From positions 124,001 to 188,000 of the forward strand of contig JAFZPP010000040.1 in assembly GCA_017550285.1 (NCBI GenBank): DNA of 64,000 nt, read 5' to 3'. The position numbers were made by a program, and so were the translations under genes. Positions 17,449 through 25,731 of this stretch are shown here, in pieces. Each line of letters begins with the position of its first letter. The first letter of the stretch is position 1. This DNA is from Oscillospiraceae bacterium. Lineage in GTDB: Bacteria > Bacillota > Clostridia > Oscillospirales > Ruminococcaceae. The notes under the pieces were generated by a model. The model did not search any database. It saw nothing but the letters and a program-made list of their open reading frames with translations, and was not told where the DNA came from.

Positions 17449-18233
17449 AATGCCATATTGCAGCCGATCTGCTGCCGCTCTATGCGGAGCATCTGACCTC
17501 GGAGGAGACCGCTGCAGAGCTGGAAGCACATCTTGCAGAATGCGAAAGCTGTGCCGCGCAGTATGCGATGATACAGGAATCCGGTACACCTGCGATCACA
17601 GCGCCGGAGGATATCAAGCCGCTGCAAGCCGTCAAAAAGCGCGGCATGCGGAATATCCTGATTGCAGTGATTGCGGCGGTGCTGTTCGTGTGGCTGTTTC
17701 ATACGTTCTGCCTTGAGGGTTTTCTGCTCCGCTCCGACCAGATCGAAATGCATATCAGCACCTACTGGGATATTTACAATTATGATGAAAAGCATCCCGG
17801 CAAGGGGCTGAACCGGTACTGGACCTATGAAGATGCACAGGCAGCGATCAAAGACGGCGCTCAGGGCACGCTCTATGAAATGGTCAGCGTGGAGCTTGAC
17901 GGCAAGTGTCTCTCCATTCGTGTTGAAACACACGGCGCGGATATGACCGAGGATTCGGACAGAAAAACCTTCTATACGCCGTATGTTTCGGATTACGCGC
18001 TGTATTCTGTTTACATGCTGCCGCTCGTAAATTTGAACTATCTCCGGCATAAATCCTTATGGTCGAAAACCAGCACACACGCTGTAGCAGAAGCAGGCAG
18101 CTCCATTCTGATCCATTGCAAGGACGGCGATTTTGCCTATGATCTCCGGTCGCTTGCCGCCCTCGCCGATGCATCCGAAGACGGCACGGCAACCTTAACA
18201 GTCGGGCAGGCAGTGCCCTCCGCCGATGCATAA
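17445..18233 (+). CDS. Membrane anti-sigma factor with zinc-finger-type N-terminus
   Basis: The 262-residue protein starts with a short cytoplasmic domain of the anti-sigma zf-HC2 type (MKCH and later HLAECESCAAQY, giving the Cys/His pattern). One membrane segment lies at about residues 66-88 (ILIAVIAAVLFVWLFHTF) and an extracytoplasmic domain of ~170 residues follows. It should hold sigma factor 1 inactive at the membrane until an outside signal is sensed. The outer domain is not one I recognise. Translational coupling to the sigma gene supports the pairing. Confidence 0.85.
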   Translation: MKCHIAADLLPLYAEHLTSEETAAELEAHLAECESCAAQYAMIQESGTPAITAPEDIKPLQAVKKRGMRNILIAVIAAVLFVWLFHTFCLEGFLLRSDQIEMHISTYWDIYNYDEKHPGKGLNRYWTYEDAQAAIKDGAQGTLYEMVSVELDGKCLSIRVETHGADMTEDSDRKTFYTPYVSDYALYSVYMLPLVNLNYLRHKSLWSKTSTHAVAEAGSSILIHCKDGDFAYDLRSLAALADASEDGTATLTVGQAVPSADA

Positions 18234-18234
18234 T

Positions 18235-18278
18235 AAAAAATCAGCACCGCGAACTGTTCATGGCTCGCGGTGCTTTTT
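18235..18278. terminator. Bidirectional terminator between two sigma-related operons
   Basis: AGCACCGCGA pairs with TCGCGGTGCT; an A-run lies before and a T-run after it, so it serves both the gene ending at 18233 and the one ending at 18288. Confidence 0.85.
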
Positions 18279-18287
18279 ATGCGCAGC

Positions 18288-20582
18288 TTATTTCGGATAA
18301 TCCTCCGGCAGAATCGAATAATCATAGACCGTCAGCTGCGGCATACCGTAATCAAGTTCCAGCTTGAAATCCGGATAGAACTTCATATCCGTGATGATCC
18401 AGTCGCCGATCTCGCCGTTCGGTTTCTCCTCCATATTATAATGGATCTCGAGGAAACCGTCTGTCAGCAGAAGCTCCTGCGTAAAGCCGTCATAAACCGG
18501 ATGCAGGCTGTCGGTTGCCATTGCGCGGCCTGCCCATTCCTCTGTAACCGGCTCCAGCGCCGCAACCTTTTTGTCCGTATCGCCGATATGGATATCCGCA
18601 AAATCGCTGTAGGAGAGCGTTTTCGACATCCATGCCGTATGCGTCATGCAATGATCCTGATAGAAGGTGTAGAGCAGACCGCCCTGCTGCATTTTCTGGA
18701 TACCGTACATGCGGTGATCGTCGATTTTGCGCAGCAGCTCAATCGGATGCCGCTGATTCCACGAAAGCATCGTCTCGACAAAGTCCTGATGCGGATACCA
18801 GCGATACCCGAAATAATAGAGATCGGCGATCTCATCAGTCAGAACGTCCTCATACGGTGCATCGGTGATATGCGAAAGGATCGCGTCCATCGCAGCCTTC
18901 TGCTTTTCCTCATAGGTCTTCGCGTTCTGATTTGCAGTTGTCGTAACTGCGGTTGTGGTTGTTGTTTTCGTGGCGGATGTTTTCTGCGATGTGCCGGATT
19001 TGGACGAACCGGCTGCGGTCGTCTGCTTTGCAGCGGTATCATTCGGATTGATTGTTGAACCCTCTGCCGCATTGATCTGCTCGATGAACTCATCCGGCAG
19101 CGAGCCCTCTGTCTTTTTCAGTCCGGTCGCATCAAAGCTCTGCACGATGTCTGCATTGTCGCCGAATTTCAGATTCTCGGTCATGACAAATTCAGAGAGC
19201 TTTCCGGCTGCATCATAGCCCAGATACTCCAGAAGAATACCGGTCTCCTGATCGACAAGGAACGTAAAATCCACGACATTGAGCTTCCGGCTGTAGTCAC
19301 CGGTCAGATGCCCCTTTACAACAGAGCACATCCTGCCGCCGGTCGCCTGCTTTTCGCCGGTAATCTCCCAGTTGTCAAAGTCATAGAGGAAACCGAGAAT
19401 GCGCTCCTCCGGATACAGACACTCCTTTGCGCAGGAGCCGTAGCTGACGGCTCTGCGGTAGTTCCAGCAGTCTATGCCGTCCAGCATGGAATGCCGGTTG
19501 TCATTTTCAATCGGCGGACTGAATTCGCAGCGGTGCCTGCCGCCGAGCGTGACCTGATACTCTGTGTTGTTTGTCACGGTCTGATAGATCATTGAGCCGT
19601 CGCAGGCATAGACCATGTCGCAGTCATGATACAGCGCCTCAAGCTGTTTGTCTGCCATATCATCCAGAGAATTGCCGGAATACTGGGTGATACTCTCATA
19701 AGCGGTTCCCATATCCAGATTATACTGATAATCTGCGATTATAAGCGTATACGGATACGGCGCATCCGGACTGGTATCCGAGCCATGCAGAACCCTGCCG
19801 GAAACTCTGCCGAAATAATCGACGCTGTTGCTCATTTTGAAGAACAGCCCGTCCTGCGTCATCATGTCGCATTCTCTGGGATTGATTGAGAAATTATCCC
19901 AGAATTTTGGTGTGCTGAGTGATTCCATACCGCACCATGTCAGGCGTTTCAGCAGCGATTCGCCGTCGTGCATGGATGCCCTGCGCACCGCTTTCCATGC
20001 GTTCTGCGGCGGCTCGTAAAGCACGCCGTTCGCACTGAACCCGTCTGTCGATACCCGCACCTGACGATTCATATAGAATGTCAGCACCATCGGTGCCTGC
20101 GGGTCATAGATATACAGGCTCACAGATTCGCCGTCGGGAATCTGCGTATCAGAAGCCGGCACCCATTCGGATTCCATGAATGCCTTTGCGATTTCCCGCT
20201 GTTCCTCCGCAGTCGGCGTATAGGCGCAGGGCGCATAAGCCGGCGCCACAATGCGCATGATCCCGTTTGTCAGATCATTAAACTCAATGTTTGCAATGTG
20301 CTCGTTTCCGTAATCTGTCTCAGAGGATTCCAGACTTTCAGGCGCCTCCGAGACCTCTCTGATGTCCTGTACGGCGGAATCCGCAGGAATCAGGTCATTG
20401 TGCAGATGCGGCAGCATCACGACCGCCGCAATGCCTGCGCAGCAGACCGCCGCCGCACCGATTGCAGCAGGCAGCCATACATTCTTTTTTGCAGGCGCAG
20501 CCGATTCCGCACGGGCATCGGCTTCCTGCTGATAGCGCGGTGCAATATCGCGCATCATGTCTTTCAGCTGTCGGTTTGTCAT
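18288..20582 (-). CDS. Large single-pass membrane protein, putative partner of ECF sigma factor 2
   Basis: The 764-residue product has a short cytoplasmic N-terminus (about 1-34), one membrane segment (about 35-58) and a large outside part. The first outside module (about 75-495) contains a stretch reminiscent of LolA/RseB-like sensor domains (VDQETGILLEYLGYDAAGKL). A Thr/Ser/Ala linker (about 505-555) joins a second module of ~200 residues that I do not recognise. The start overlaps the stop of the sigma gene by 4 nt (ATGA), so an anti-sigma or sensor role is likely, though the short N-terminus has no zinc-finger motif. Two extracellular modules on a flexible linker would suit sensing of a polymer or surface structure, which is inference. 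Confidence 0.72.
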   Translation of the reverse strand: MTNRQLKDMMRDIAPRYQQEADARAESAAPAKKNVWLPAAIGAAAVCCAGIAAVVMLPHLHNDLIPADSAVQDIREVSEAPESLESSETDYGNEHIANIEFNDLTNGIMRIVAPAYAPCAYTPTAEEQREIAKAFMESEWVPASDTQIPDGESVSLYIYDPQAPMVLTFYMNRQVRVSTDGFSANGVLYEPPQNAWKAVRRASMHDGESLLKRLTWCGMESLSTPKFWDNFSINPRECDMMTQDGLFFKMSNSVDYFGRVSGRVLHGSDTSPDAPYPYTLIIADYQYNLDMGTAYESITQYSGNSLDDMADKQLEALYHDCDMVYACDGSMIYQTVTNNTEYQVTLGGRHRCEFSPPIENDNRHSMLDGIDCWNYRRAVSYGSCAKECLYPEERILGFLYDFDNWEITGEKQATGGRMCSVVKGHLTGDYSRKLNVVDFTFLVDQETGILLEYLGYDAAGKLSEFVMTENLKFGDNADIVQSFDATGLKKTEGSLPDEFIEQINAAEGSTINPNDTAAKQTTAAGSSKSGTSQKTSATKTTTTTAVTTTANQNAKTYEEKQKAAMDAILSHITDAPYEDVLTDEIADLYYFGYRWYPHQDFVETMLSWNQRHPIELLRKIDDHRMYGIQKMQQGGLLYTFYQDHCMTHTAWMSKTLSYSDFADIHIGDTDKKVAALEPVTEEWAGRAMATDSLHPVYDGFTQELLLTDGFLEIHYNMEEKPNGEIGDWIITDMKFYPDFKLELDYGMPQLTVYDYSILPEDYPK

Positions 20583-21136
20583 AGCAGCCCCTCCTTTTCA
20601 AGGTACTGTTTCAGCTTCCGGCGCGTCTGCATGAGCGACTTGCGGACATGTGCGCCGGAAATCCCGAATTTTCGTGCAATTTCACGCGGCGGTGCATTAT
20701 TGTGCCAGCGCTCGGTGAATATGGTTCTCGCATCGGCAGAGAGCGAATCGAGAAAGTGCTCGACGGCTTCGGTCAGCAGTTTGCGGCTGATCGTATCCTC
20801 AACGGATTCGGCAGCCGGAAGCGTATCGCCGACTGATTCAAGCGACGCAGCCGTCTGACCGCCGCCGCGTTTGACCGCCTGCTGTCTGCGGACGAGATCG
20901 AGCGCGGTACGTTTGGTCAGCGTGACAATAAACGCCTCGAAATTCTGCGGTTTTGCAGGCGGAATCTCCTGCCAGAGCTGCATCAAAACATCGCTGACGC
21001 ATTCCTCCGCATCCTCATCGGTCCGGAGATATTTTTTTGCCGTGCGCAGCGCCGCTGTCCGGTACTGTGCAGAAACAGCGTGCAGCGCCTGCTCATCGCG
21101 TTTTTCAAACAGTGCGAGGATTTGTTCATCTGTCAT
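20579..21136 (-). CDS. ECF sigma factor 2
   Basis: The 185-residue sigma factor has region 2 (AALRTAKKYLRTDEDAEECV) and region 4 (TIFTERWHNNAPPREIARKF, then GISGAHVRKSLMQTRRKL). A charged inter-region segment carries KRGGGQ. It is closely similar along its length to sigma factor 3 at 25165 (MTDEQILALFEKRDEQAL against TNDERILTMFEERNEQAL). The start at 21136 follows AAAGGTGGTG; a longer frame to 21160 is discounted. It is coupled by ATGA to the membrane protein at 18288. Confidence 0.92.
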   Translation of the reverse strand: MTDEQILALFEKRDEQALHAVSAQYRTAALRTAKKYLRTDEDAEECVSDVLMQLWQEIPPAKPQNFEAFIVTLTKRTALDLVRRQQAVKRGGGQTAASLESVGDTLPAAESVEDTISRKLLTEAVEHFLDSLSADARTIFTERWHNNAPPREIARKFGISGAHVRKSLMQTRRKLKQYLEKEGLL

Positions 21137-21206
21137 GCTTTCACCACCTTTCGGGGACATCCCTTTGCTGTAACAGTCGCAGTCTGCGGCAAATTGTTCC
21201 GCTATT

Positions 21207-21235
21207 ATTATAAATTATTTTCTGTTTGAATGCAA
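21207..21235 (-). promoter_or_regulatory. Sigma-A promoter of the sigma factor 2 operon
   Basis: On the minus strand TTGCAT (21230-21235) and TATAAT (21207-21212) have a 17-nt spacer, about 70 nt before the start codon. Confidence 0.65.
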
Positions 21236-21421
21236 GTGCGCCGAATAAAAACGGATATTCTGCGGCGTTTATGGCTTTTGAAAAAGAGGAGGCAGGAAGT
21301 AGGAAAGAGGAGTTAAGGTATGCGCTGCGCGCATGAATCGAAAATAAAGTTAGCGCCGATTCTGAATCACATCTGCGCTTCGGATACCTCTTTATATGAA
21401 AGCCATTCCGTGCCGTGTCCC

Positions 21422-21450
21422 TTGACTTTCGACCGTACAACTGGTATAAT
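21422..21450 (+). promoter_or_regulatory. Sigma-A promoter of the ABC exporter operon
   Basis: TTGACT (21422-21427) and TATAAT (21445-21450) with a 17-nt spacer, 45 nt before the start codon. Confidence 0.85.
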
Positions 21451-21494
21451 AGAATGGGTTATTATGAATACAAGATGAAGGAGCATCCCGACAT

Positions 21495-23234
21495 ATGAAA
21501 AAGCTGGTGCGATATCTCGCAGACTACAAAAAAGAATGCATTTTGGGGCCCCTGTTCAAGATGCTCGAAGCCACCTTTGAGCTCTTTGTGCCGCTGGTTG
21601 TCAAGTCGATGATCGACAAAGGCATCGGGAATCATGACACGGGGCATATCATCCGCATGTGCCTGCTCATGGCGCTGCTTGCCGCAATCGGTCTGACAAA
21701 TACGATCTTCGCGCAGTATTTTGCCGCGAAGGCTGCGACCGGTTTCTCTGCAAAGCTCCGTCACGCGCTCATGGCACATATCCAGCGCATGACCTATACC
21801 GATCTGGATACGCTCGGCACATCGTCCCTCATCACGCGCATGACCAGCGATATCAACCAGCTGCAAACCGGCGTCAACCTGACGATCCGGCTGCTGCTGC
21901 GCTCACCGTTTATCGTATTCGGCGCGATGATTATGGCATTCACGGTCGATGTCAAAGCGGCGCTCGTATTTGTTGCAGCAATTCCGCTGTTATCGGTTGT
22001 AGTATTCGGCATCATGCTGCTGACAATCCCGATGTATAAAAAGGTACAGGAACAGCTCGATACCGTCACCGAGACAACGCGCGAAAATCTGACCGGAGTC
22101 CGCGTCATCCGCGCATTCCGGAATGAGGATGCCGAGACAAAAGAATTCCGGCGGGAGAATGAAATGCTCGTCGCAATGCAGAAATCCGTCGGCAAGGTCT
22201 CGGCTCTGATGAATCCGGTGACATATGTGATTGTCAATCTTGCGATTGTCGCGCTGATTTATACCGGCGCACTGCGCGTCAATTCCGGTATGCTGACGCA
22301 GGGCGCTGTCATTGCACTCTATAATTATATGTCGCAGATTCTCGTTGAACTGATTAAGCTCGCAAACCTGATTATCAGCCTGACGAAAGCCGCTGCATGC
22401 GGCAACAGAGTGCAGGCTGTGCTCGAATCCGGCACACTGATTCCCGCGGACGGCTCAGAGCCTGCAATTCCGGATGCAAACCGCGGGACTATCGCCTTTC
22501 AGCATGTGACATTCACCTATGAAAACGCCGCAGAGCCGTCGCTCTCCGATATCAGCTTTACAGCATCGCGCGGCGATGTCATCGGCATCATCGGCGGCAC
22601 GGGCTCGGGCAAATCCACGCTCGTCAACCTGATTTCGCGCTTCTATGAGCCGACCGAAGGCAGCATCACAATCGACGGCATCCCGAGCAGCGAATTTCCG
22701 CATCAGGCACTGCGGAAGCGCATCGGCACGGTGCCGCAGAAGGCAGTGCTGTTCCACGGCACAATCCGGCAGAATCTGCAATGGGGCTGTGCGGATGCAT
22801 CCGACGCAGAACTCGAAGCCGCACTGACCACCGCGCAGGCAATGGATGTCGTGCGTGCAAAGGCGGACGGGCTCGATGAAATGATTACCGAGGGCGGACA
22901 CAATTTCTCCGGCGGACAGCGCCAGCGCCTGACCATTGCGCGCGCACTCGTCCGCAGACCGGAGTTTCTGATACTCGACGACAGTGCCTCCGCGCTCGAT
23001 TACGCGACCGATGCCGCACTCCGGAAATCACTCAGGGAGCTGCCCGACCGCCCGACTGTCTTCATCGTTTCGCAGCGGACGGCATCCATTCAGCATGCGG
23101 ACAAGATTCTCGTGCTGGATGACGGTCAGCTTGCAGGCATCGGCACGCATGATGAACTGCTGCAATCCTGCGCGGTGTATCAGGAAATTCATGCATCACA
23201 GTTTCCGAAGGAGGAGGTGCGGCAGAATGGCTGA
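21495..23234 (+). CDS. ABC exporter half-transporter 1 (membrane + ATPase)
   Basis: The 579-residue protein has an N-terminal six-helix ABC transporter domain (about residues 1-310) and a C-terminal ATPase (about 335-570). The ATPase has Walker A GGTGSGKST, signature NFSGGQRQRL and Walker B FLILDDSASALD. The residue after Walker B is Asp, not the catalytic Glu (LLDD rather than LLDE), so this site is probably degenerate, as in one partner of many heterodimeric exporters. The next gene overlaps by 8 nt and has a regular Glu. Substrate is unknown; drugs, lipids or peptides are possible. Confidence 0.93.
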   Translation: MKKLVRYLADYKKECILGPLFKMLEATFELFVPLVVKSMIDKGIGNHDTGHIIRMCLLMALLAAIGLTNTIFAQYFAAKAATGFSAKLRHALMAHIQRMTYTDLDTLGTSSLITRMTSDINQLQTGVNLTIRLLLRSPFIVFGAMIMAFTVDVKAALVFVAAIPLLSVVVFGIMLLTIPMYKKVQEQLDTVTETTRENLTGVRVIRAFRNEDAETKEFRRENEMLVAMQKSVGKVSALMNPVTYVIVNLAIVALIYTGALRVNSGMLTQGAVIALYNYMSQILVELIKLANLIISLTKAAACGNRVQAVLESGTLIPADGSEPAIPDANRGTIAFQHVTFTYENAAEPSLSDISFTASRGDVIGIIGGTGSGKSTLVNLISRFYEPTEGSITIDGIPSSEFPHQALRKRIGTVPQKAVLFHGTIRQNLQWGCADASDAELEAALTTAQAMDVVRAKADGLDEMITEGGHNFSGGQRQRLTIARALVRRPEFLILDDSASALDYATDAALRKSLRELPDRPTVFIVSQRTASIQHADKILVLDDGQLAGIGTHDELLQSCAVYQEIHASQFPKEEVRQNG

Positions 23235-25008
23235 AAAAAAGCAAAGCATCCGCACCGAGACAATCCGCCGTGTGCTGCATGATCTCGCCGGATACAAAAA
23301 ATGGCTCATGATGACGGTGCTGCTCGCAGTCGTCACCGTCGCACTGACGCTCTGCGTCCCGATTCTCATCGGCAAAGCGATTGACCGCATCGAATCCGCC
23401 GGAAATGTCGATTTTGACGCAGTCACGCGCATTCTGCTGACAATCGGCATCTCGGTCGCCGTGACCGCGCTTGCACAGTGGATCATGAGCATCGCACACA
23501 ACAAGATCACCTATGAAGTGATTGAGGATATCCGCAACCGCGCGATTGACCGCATTGAGCACCTGCCGCTCTCCTATCTGGACAGCCACCCGACCGGCGT
23601 CACGGTCAGCCGCATGATCTCCGACGTCGATCAGTTCGCGGACGGTCTGCTCATGGGCTTTACGCAGCTTTTCACCGGCGTCCTGACAATCCTCGGCACG
23701 CTGATCTTCATGCTGCTGATTCATCCTGCGATCACGCTGGTTGTCATTGTCATGACACCGCTGTCGCTGTTCGTTGCAGCATTCATCGCCAAGCGTACAT
23801 ATAAAATGTTCCGCCTACAGGCGGAAACGCGCGCCGAGCAGACCGCGATCATCAATGAAACTGTTGCAAATCAGAAGATCGTGCAGGCATTCGGTCACGA
23901 GACGGAAACGATGCGCGATTTCGATGAAATCAACGACCGGCTGACCGAAGCCTCACTGAAAGCAACCTTCTATTCCTCGCTGACGAATCCCTGCACGCGC
24001 TTTGTCAATGCGCTGGTTTATGCGGCAGTCGGACTGACCGGCGCGCTCGCGGCAATCCGCGGCAGCATCAGCGTCGGACAGCTCTCCTGCTTCCTCAGCT
24101 ATGCAAATCAGTACACCAAGCCGTTCAACGAGATTTCCGGCGTCATGACCGAGCTGCAAAATGCACTCGCCTGCGCCGACCGCATCTTCTCGCTGATTGA
24201 CGAGCCGACCGAGATGCCCGATGCGCCGGATGCCGCTGTGCTGACCGATGTCAGAGGCGATGTGCAGTTTCAGGATATTTCGTTCTCGTATGTGCCGGAG
24301 CGTCCGCTGATCGAGCACTGCTCGGTCAATGTGAAATCCGGACAGCGTGTCGCAATCGTCGGACCGACCGGCTGCGGCAAGACCACGCTGATCAATCTGA
24401 TTATGCGGTTCTATGATGTGAACGGCGGCGCAATCTGCGTGGACGGACATGATATCCGTCATGTGACGCGCGGCAGCCTGCGGCAGAATATCGGCATGGT
24501 CTTGCAGGAAACATGGCTCAAGACTGCGACCGTCCGCGAGAATATCCGCATGGGCAAGCCGGACGCGACCGACGCAGAGATCATCGCAGCGGCTAAGGCG
24601 GCGCACGCACACAGCTTTATCAGGCGTCTGCCGCAGGGCTATGATACGGTCATCAGCGACAAAAACGGCGCACTCTCGCAGGGACAGCGGCAGCTTCTCT
24701 GCATTGCGCGGCTGATGCTCTGTCTGCCGCCGATGCTGATTCTCGATGAGGCAACGTCCTCAATCGACACGCGCACCGAGCAGAAAATCCAGTCTGCCTT
24801 CCGGACCATGATGCAGGGTCGGACGAGCTTTATCGTTGCGCACCGGCTCTCGACGATCCGCGAGGCTGATCTGATTCTCGTCATGAAGGACGGACATATC
24901 ATCGAGCAGGGCAATCACGATTCCCTGCTGAAAGCGGGCGGATTTTATGCAGAGCTCTATCAGAGCCAGTTTGCCCGCGCCGACCAAACCGATCCGGATA
25001 CGCCGTGA
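23227..25008 (+). CDS. ABC exporter half-transporter 2 (membrane + ATPase)
   Basis: The 593-residue protein has a six-helix domain (about 20-325) and an ATPase (about 350-580). The ATPase has Walker A GPTGCGKTT, Walker B LILDEATSSID with the catalytic Glu, and the H-loop VAHRLST. The signature is unusual: ALSQGQRQLL in place of LSGGQ. Together with the degenerate first partner this indicates an asymmetric heterodimer. The start at 23227 follows AAGGAGGAGG within the preceding gene. An upstream extension of the frame is discounted. No terminator is obvious before the following sigma gene. Confidence 0.93.
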   Translation: MAEKKQSIRTETIRRVLHDLAGYKKWLMMTVLLAVVTVALTLCVPILIGKAIDRIESAGNVDFDAVTRILLTIGISVAVTALAQWIMSIAHNKITYEVIEDIRNRAIDRIEHLPLSYLDSHPTGVTVSRMISDVDQFADGLLMGFTQLFTGVLTILGTLIFMLLIHPAITLVVIVMTPLSLFVAAFIAKRTYKMFRLQAETRAEQTAIINETVANQKIVQAFGHETETMRDFDEINDRLTEASLKATFYSSLTNPCTRFVNALVYAAVGLTGALAAIRGSISVGQLSCFLSYANQYTKPFNEISGVMTELQNALACADRIFSLIDEPTEMPDAPDAAVLTDVRGDVQFQDISFSYVPERPLIEHCSVNVKSGQRVAIVGPTGCGKTTLINLIMRFYDVNGGAICVDGHDIRHVTRGSLRQNIGMVLQETWLKTATVRENIRMGKPDATDAEIIAAAKAAHAHSFIRRLPQGYDTVISDKNGALSQGQRQLLCIARLMLCLPPMLILDEATSSIDTRTEQKIQSAFRTMMQGRTSFIVAHRLSTIREADLILVMKDGHIIEQGNHDSLLKAGGFYAELYQSQFARADQTDPDTP

Positions 25009-25164
25009 GAAAAGCTGCGCAATCCTGATTCATAAACAAGATACACCTCATTATCAAATCACGCAAATACGAACAAAAAATTTTTTGAAAAAACTTTGCC
25101 CGTAATGTGTAACCTTTTCCGGAAAAAACGGTCATTATGGGTGAAGGCAAAAACGCGAAAGGCG

Positions 25165-25731
25165 GTGGATGCCACGAACGACGAAAGAATCCTCACCATG
25201 TTTGAGGAACGAAATGAGCAGGCGCTGCGCGAAACGTCCGGACGTTACGGCGCGCTCTGCCGGTCAGTTGCGCGTAATATTCTCGGGACAGAGGAGGACG
25301 CAGAGGAATGTCTCAACGACGCACTGCTCGGCGCATGGAATGCGATTCCGCCTGCGCATCCCAATAATTTCGGTGCGTACTTTCTAACGCTGGTACGTAA
25401 TTTTGCCCTCAAAAAATATGCAGCGGCACACGCAGAGAAGCGCGGCGGCGGTCAGATGACGGCAGCGCTCTCGGAAATCTCAGAGATCATCGCATCTCCG
25501 GAAAATGTGGAGCATGAGATTGACCGGCGCGCGGTGCTCGATGCAGTCACACGTTTTCTCGGGACACTCCCTGAACACCAACGCAGCCTGTTTGTCCGGC
25601 GTTATTATCATGCATCCTCCGTACCTGAGCTGGCGGAGCTGTTTGATATGTCGGAAAACAATGTGAAAGTCACCCTGTCGCGCATCCGGAAACGGCTGTG
25701 CAATCAACTGCGGAAGGAGGGATTGCTGTGA
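25165..25731 (+). CDS. ECF sigma factor 3 (start codon uncertain)
   Basis: This sigma factor of about 185-188 residues is similar throughout to sigma factor 2 at 20579, including EEDAEECLND, the KRGGGQ linker and the region 4 helix-turn-helix SSVPELAELFDMSENNVKVT. The start is unclear. The best Shine-Dalgarno-like sequence (AAAGGCGGTG) is followed at the right distance by ACG at 25174, exactly where sigma factor 2 has its ATG. GTG at 25165 sits inside that site, GTG at 25141 and ATG at 25096 lack any ribosome-binding site. I give 25165 as the conventional choice. It overlaps the next gene by 4 nt (GTGA). Confidence 0.85.
   Translation: MDATNDERILTMFEERNEQALRETSGRYGALCRSVARNILGTEEDAEECLNDALLGAWNAIPPAHPNNFGAYFLTLVRNFALKKYAAAHAEKRGGGQMTAALSEISEIIASPENVEHEIDRRAVLDAVTRFLGTLPEHQRSLFVRRYYHASSVPELAELFDMSENNVKVTLSRIRKRLCNQLRKEGLL

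Larger units (their letters stand above)
21137..21494. other. Intergenic region with divergent promoters
   Basis: Besides the two promoters at 21207-21235 (minus) and 21422-21450 (plus) I see no gene or structured RNA. Confidence 0.6.
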
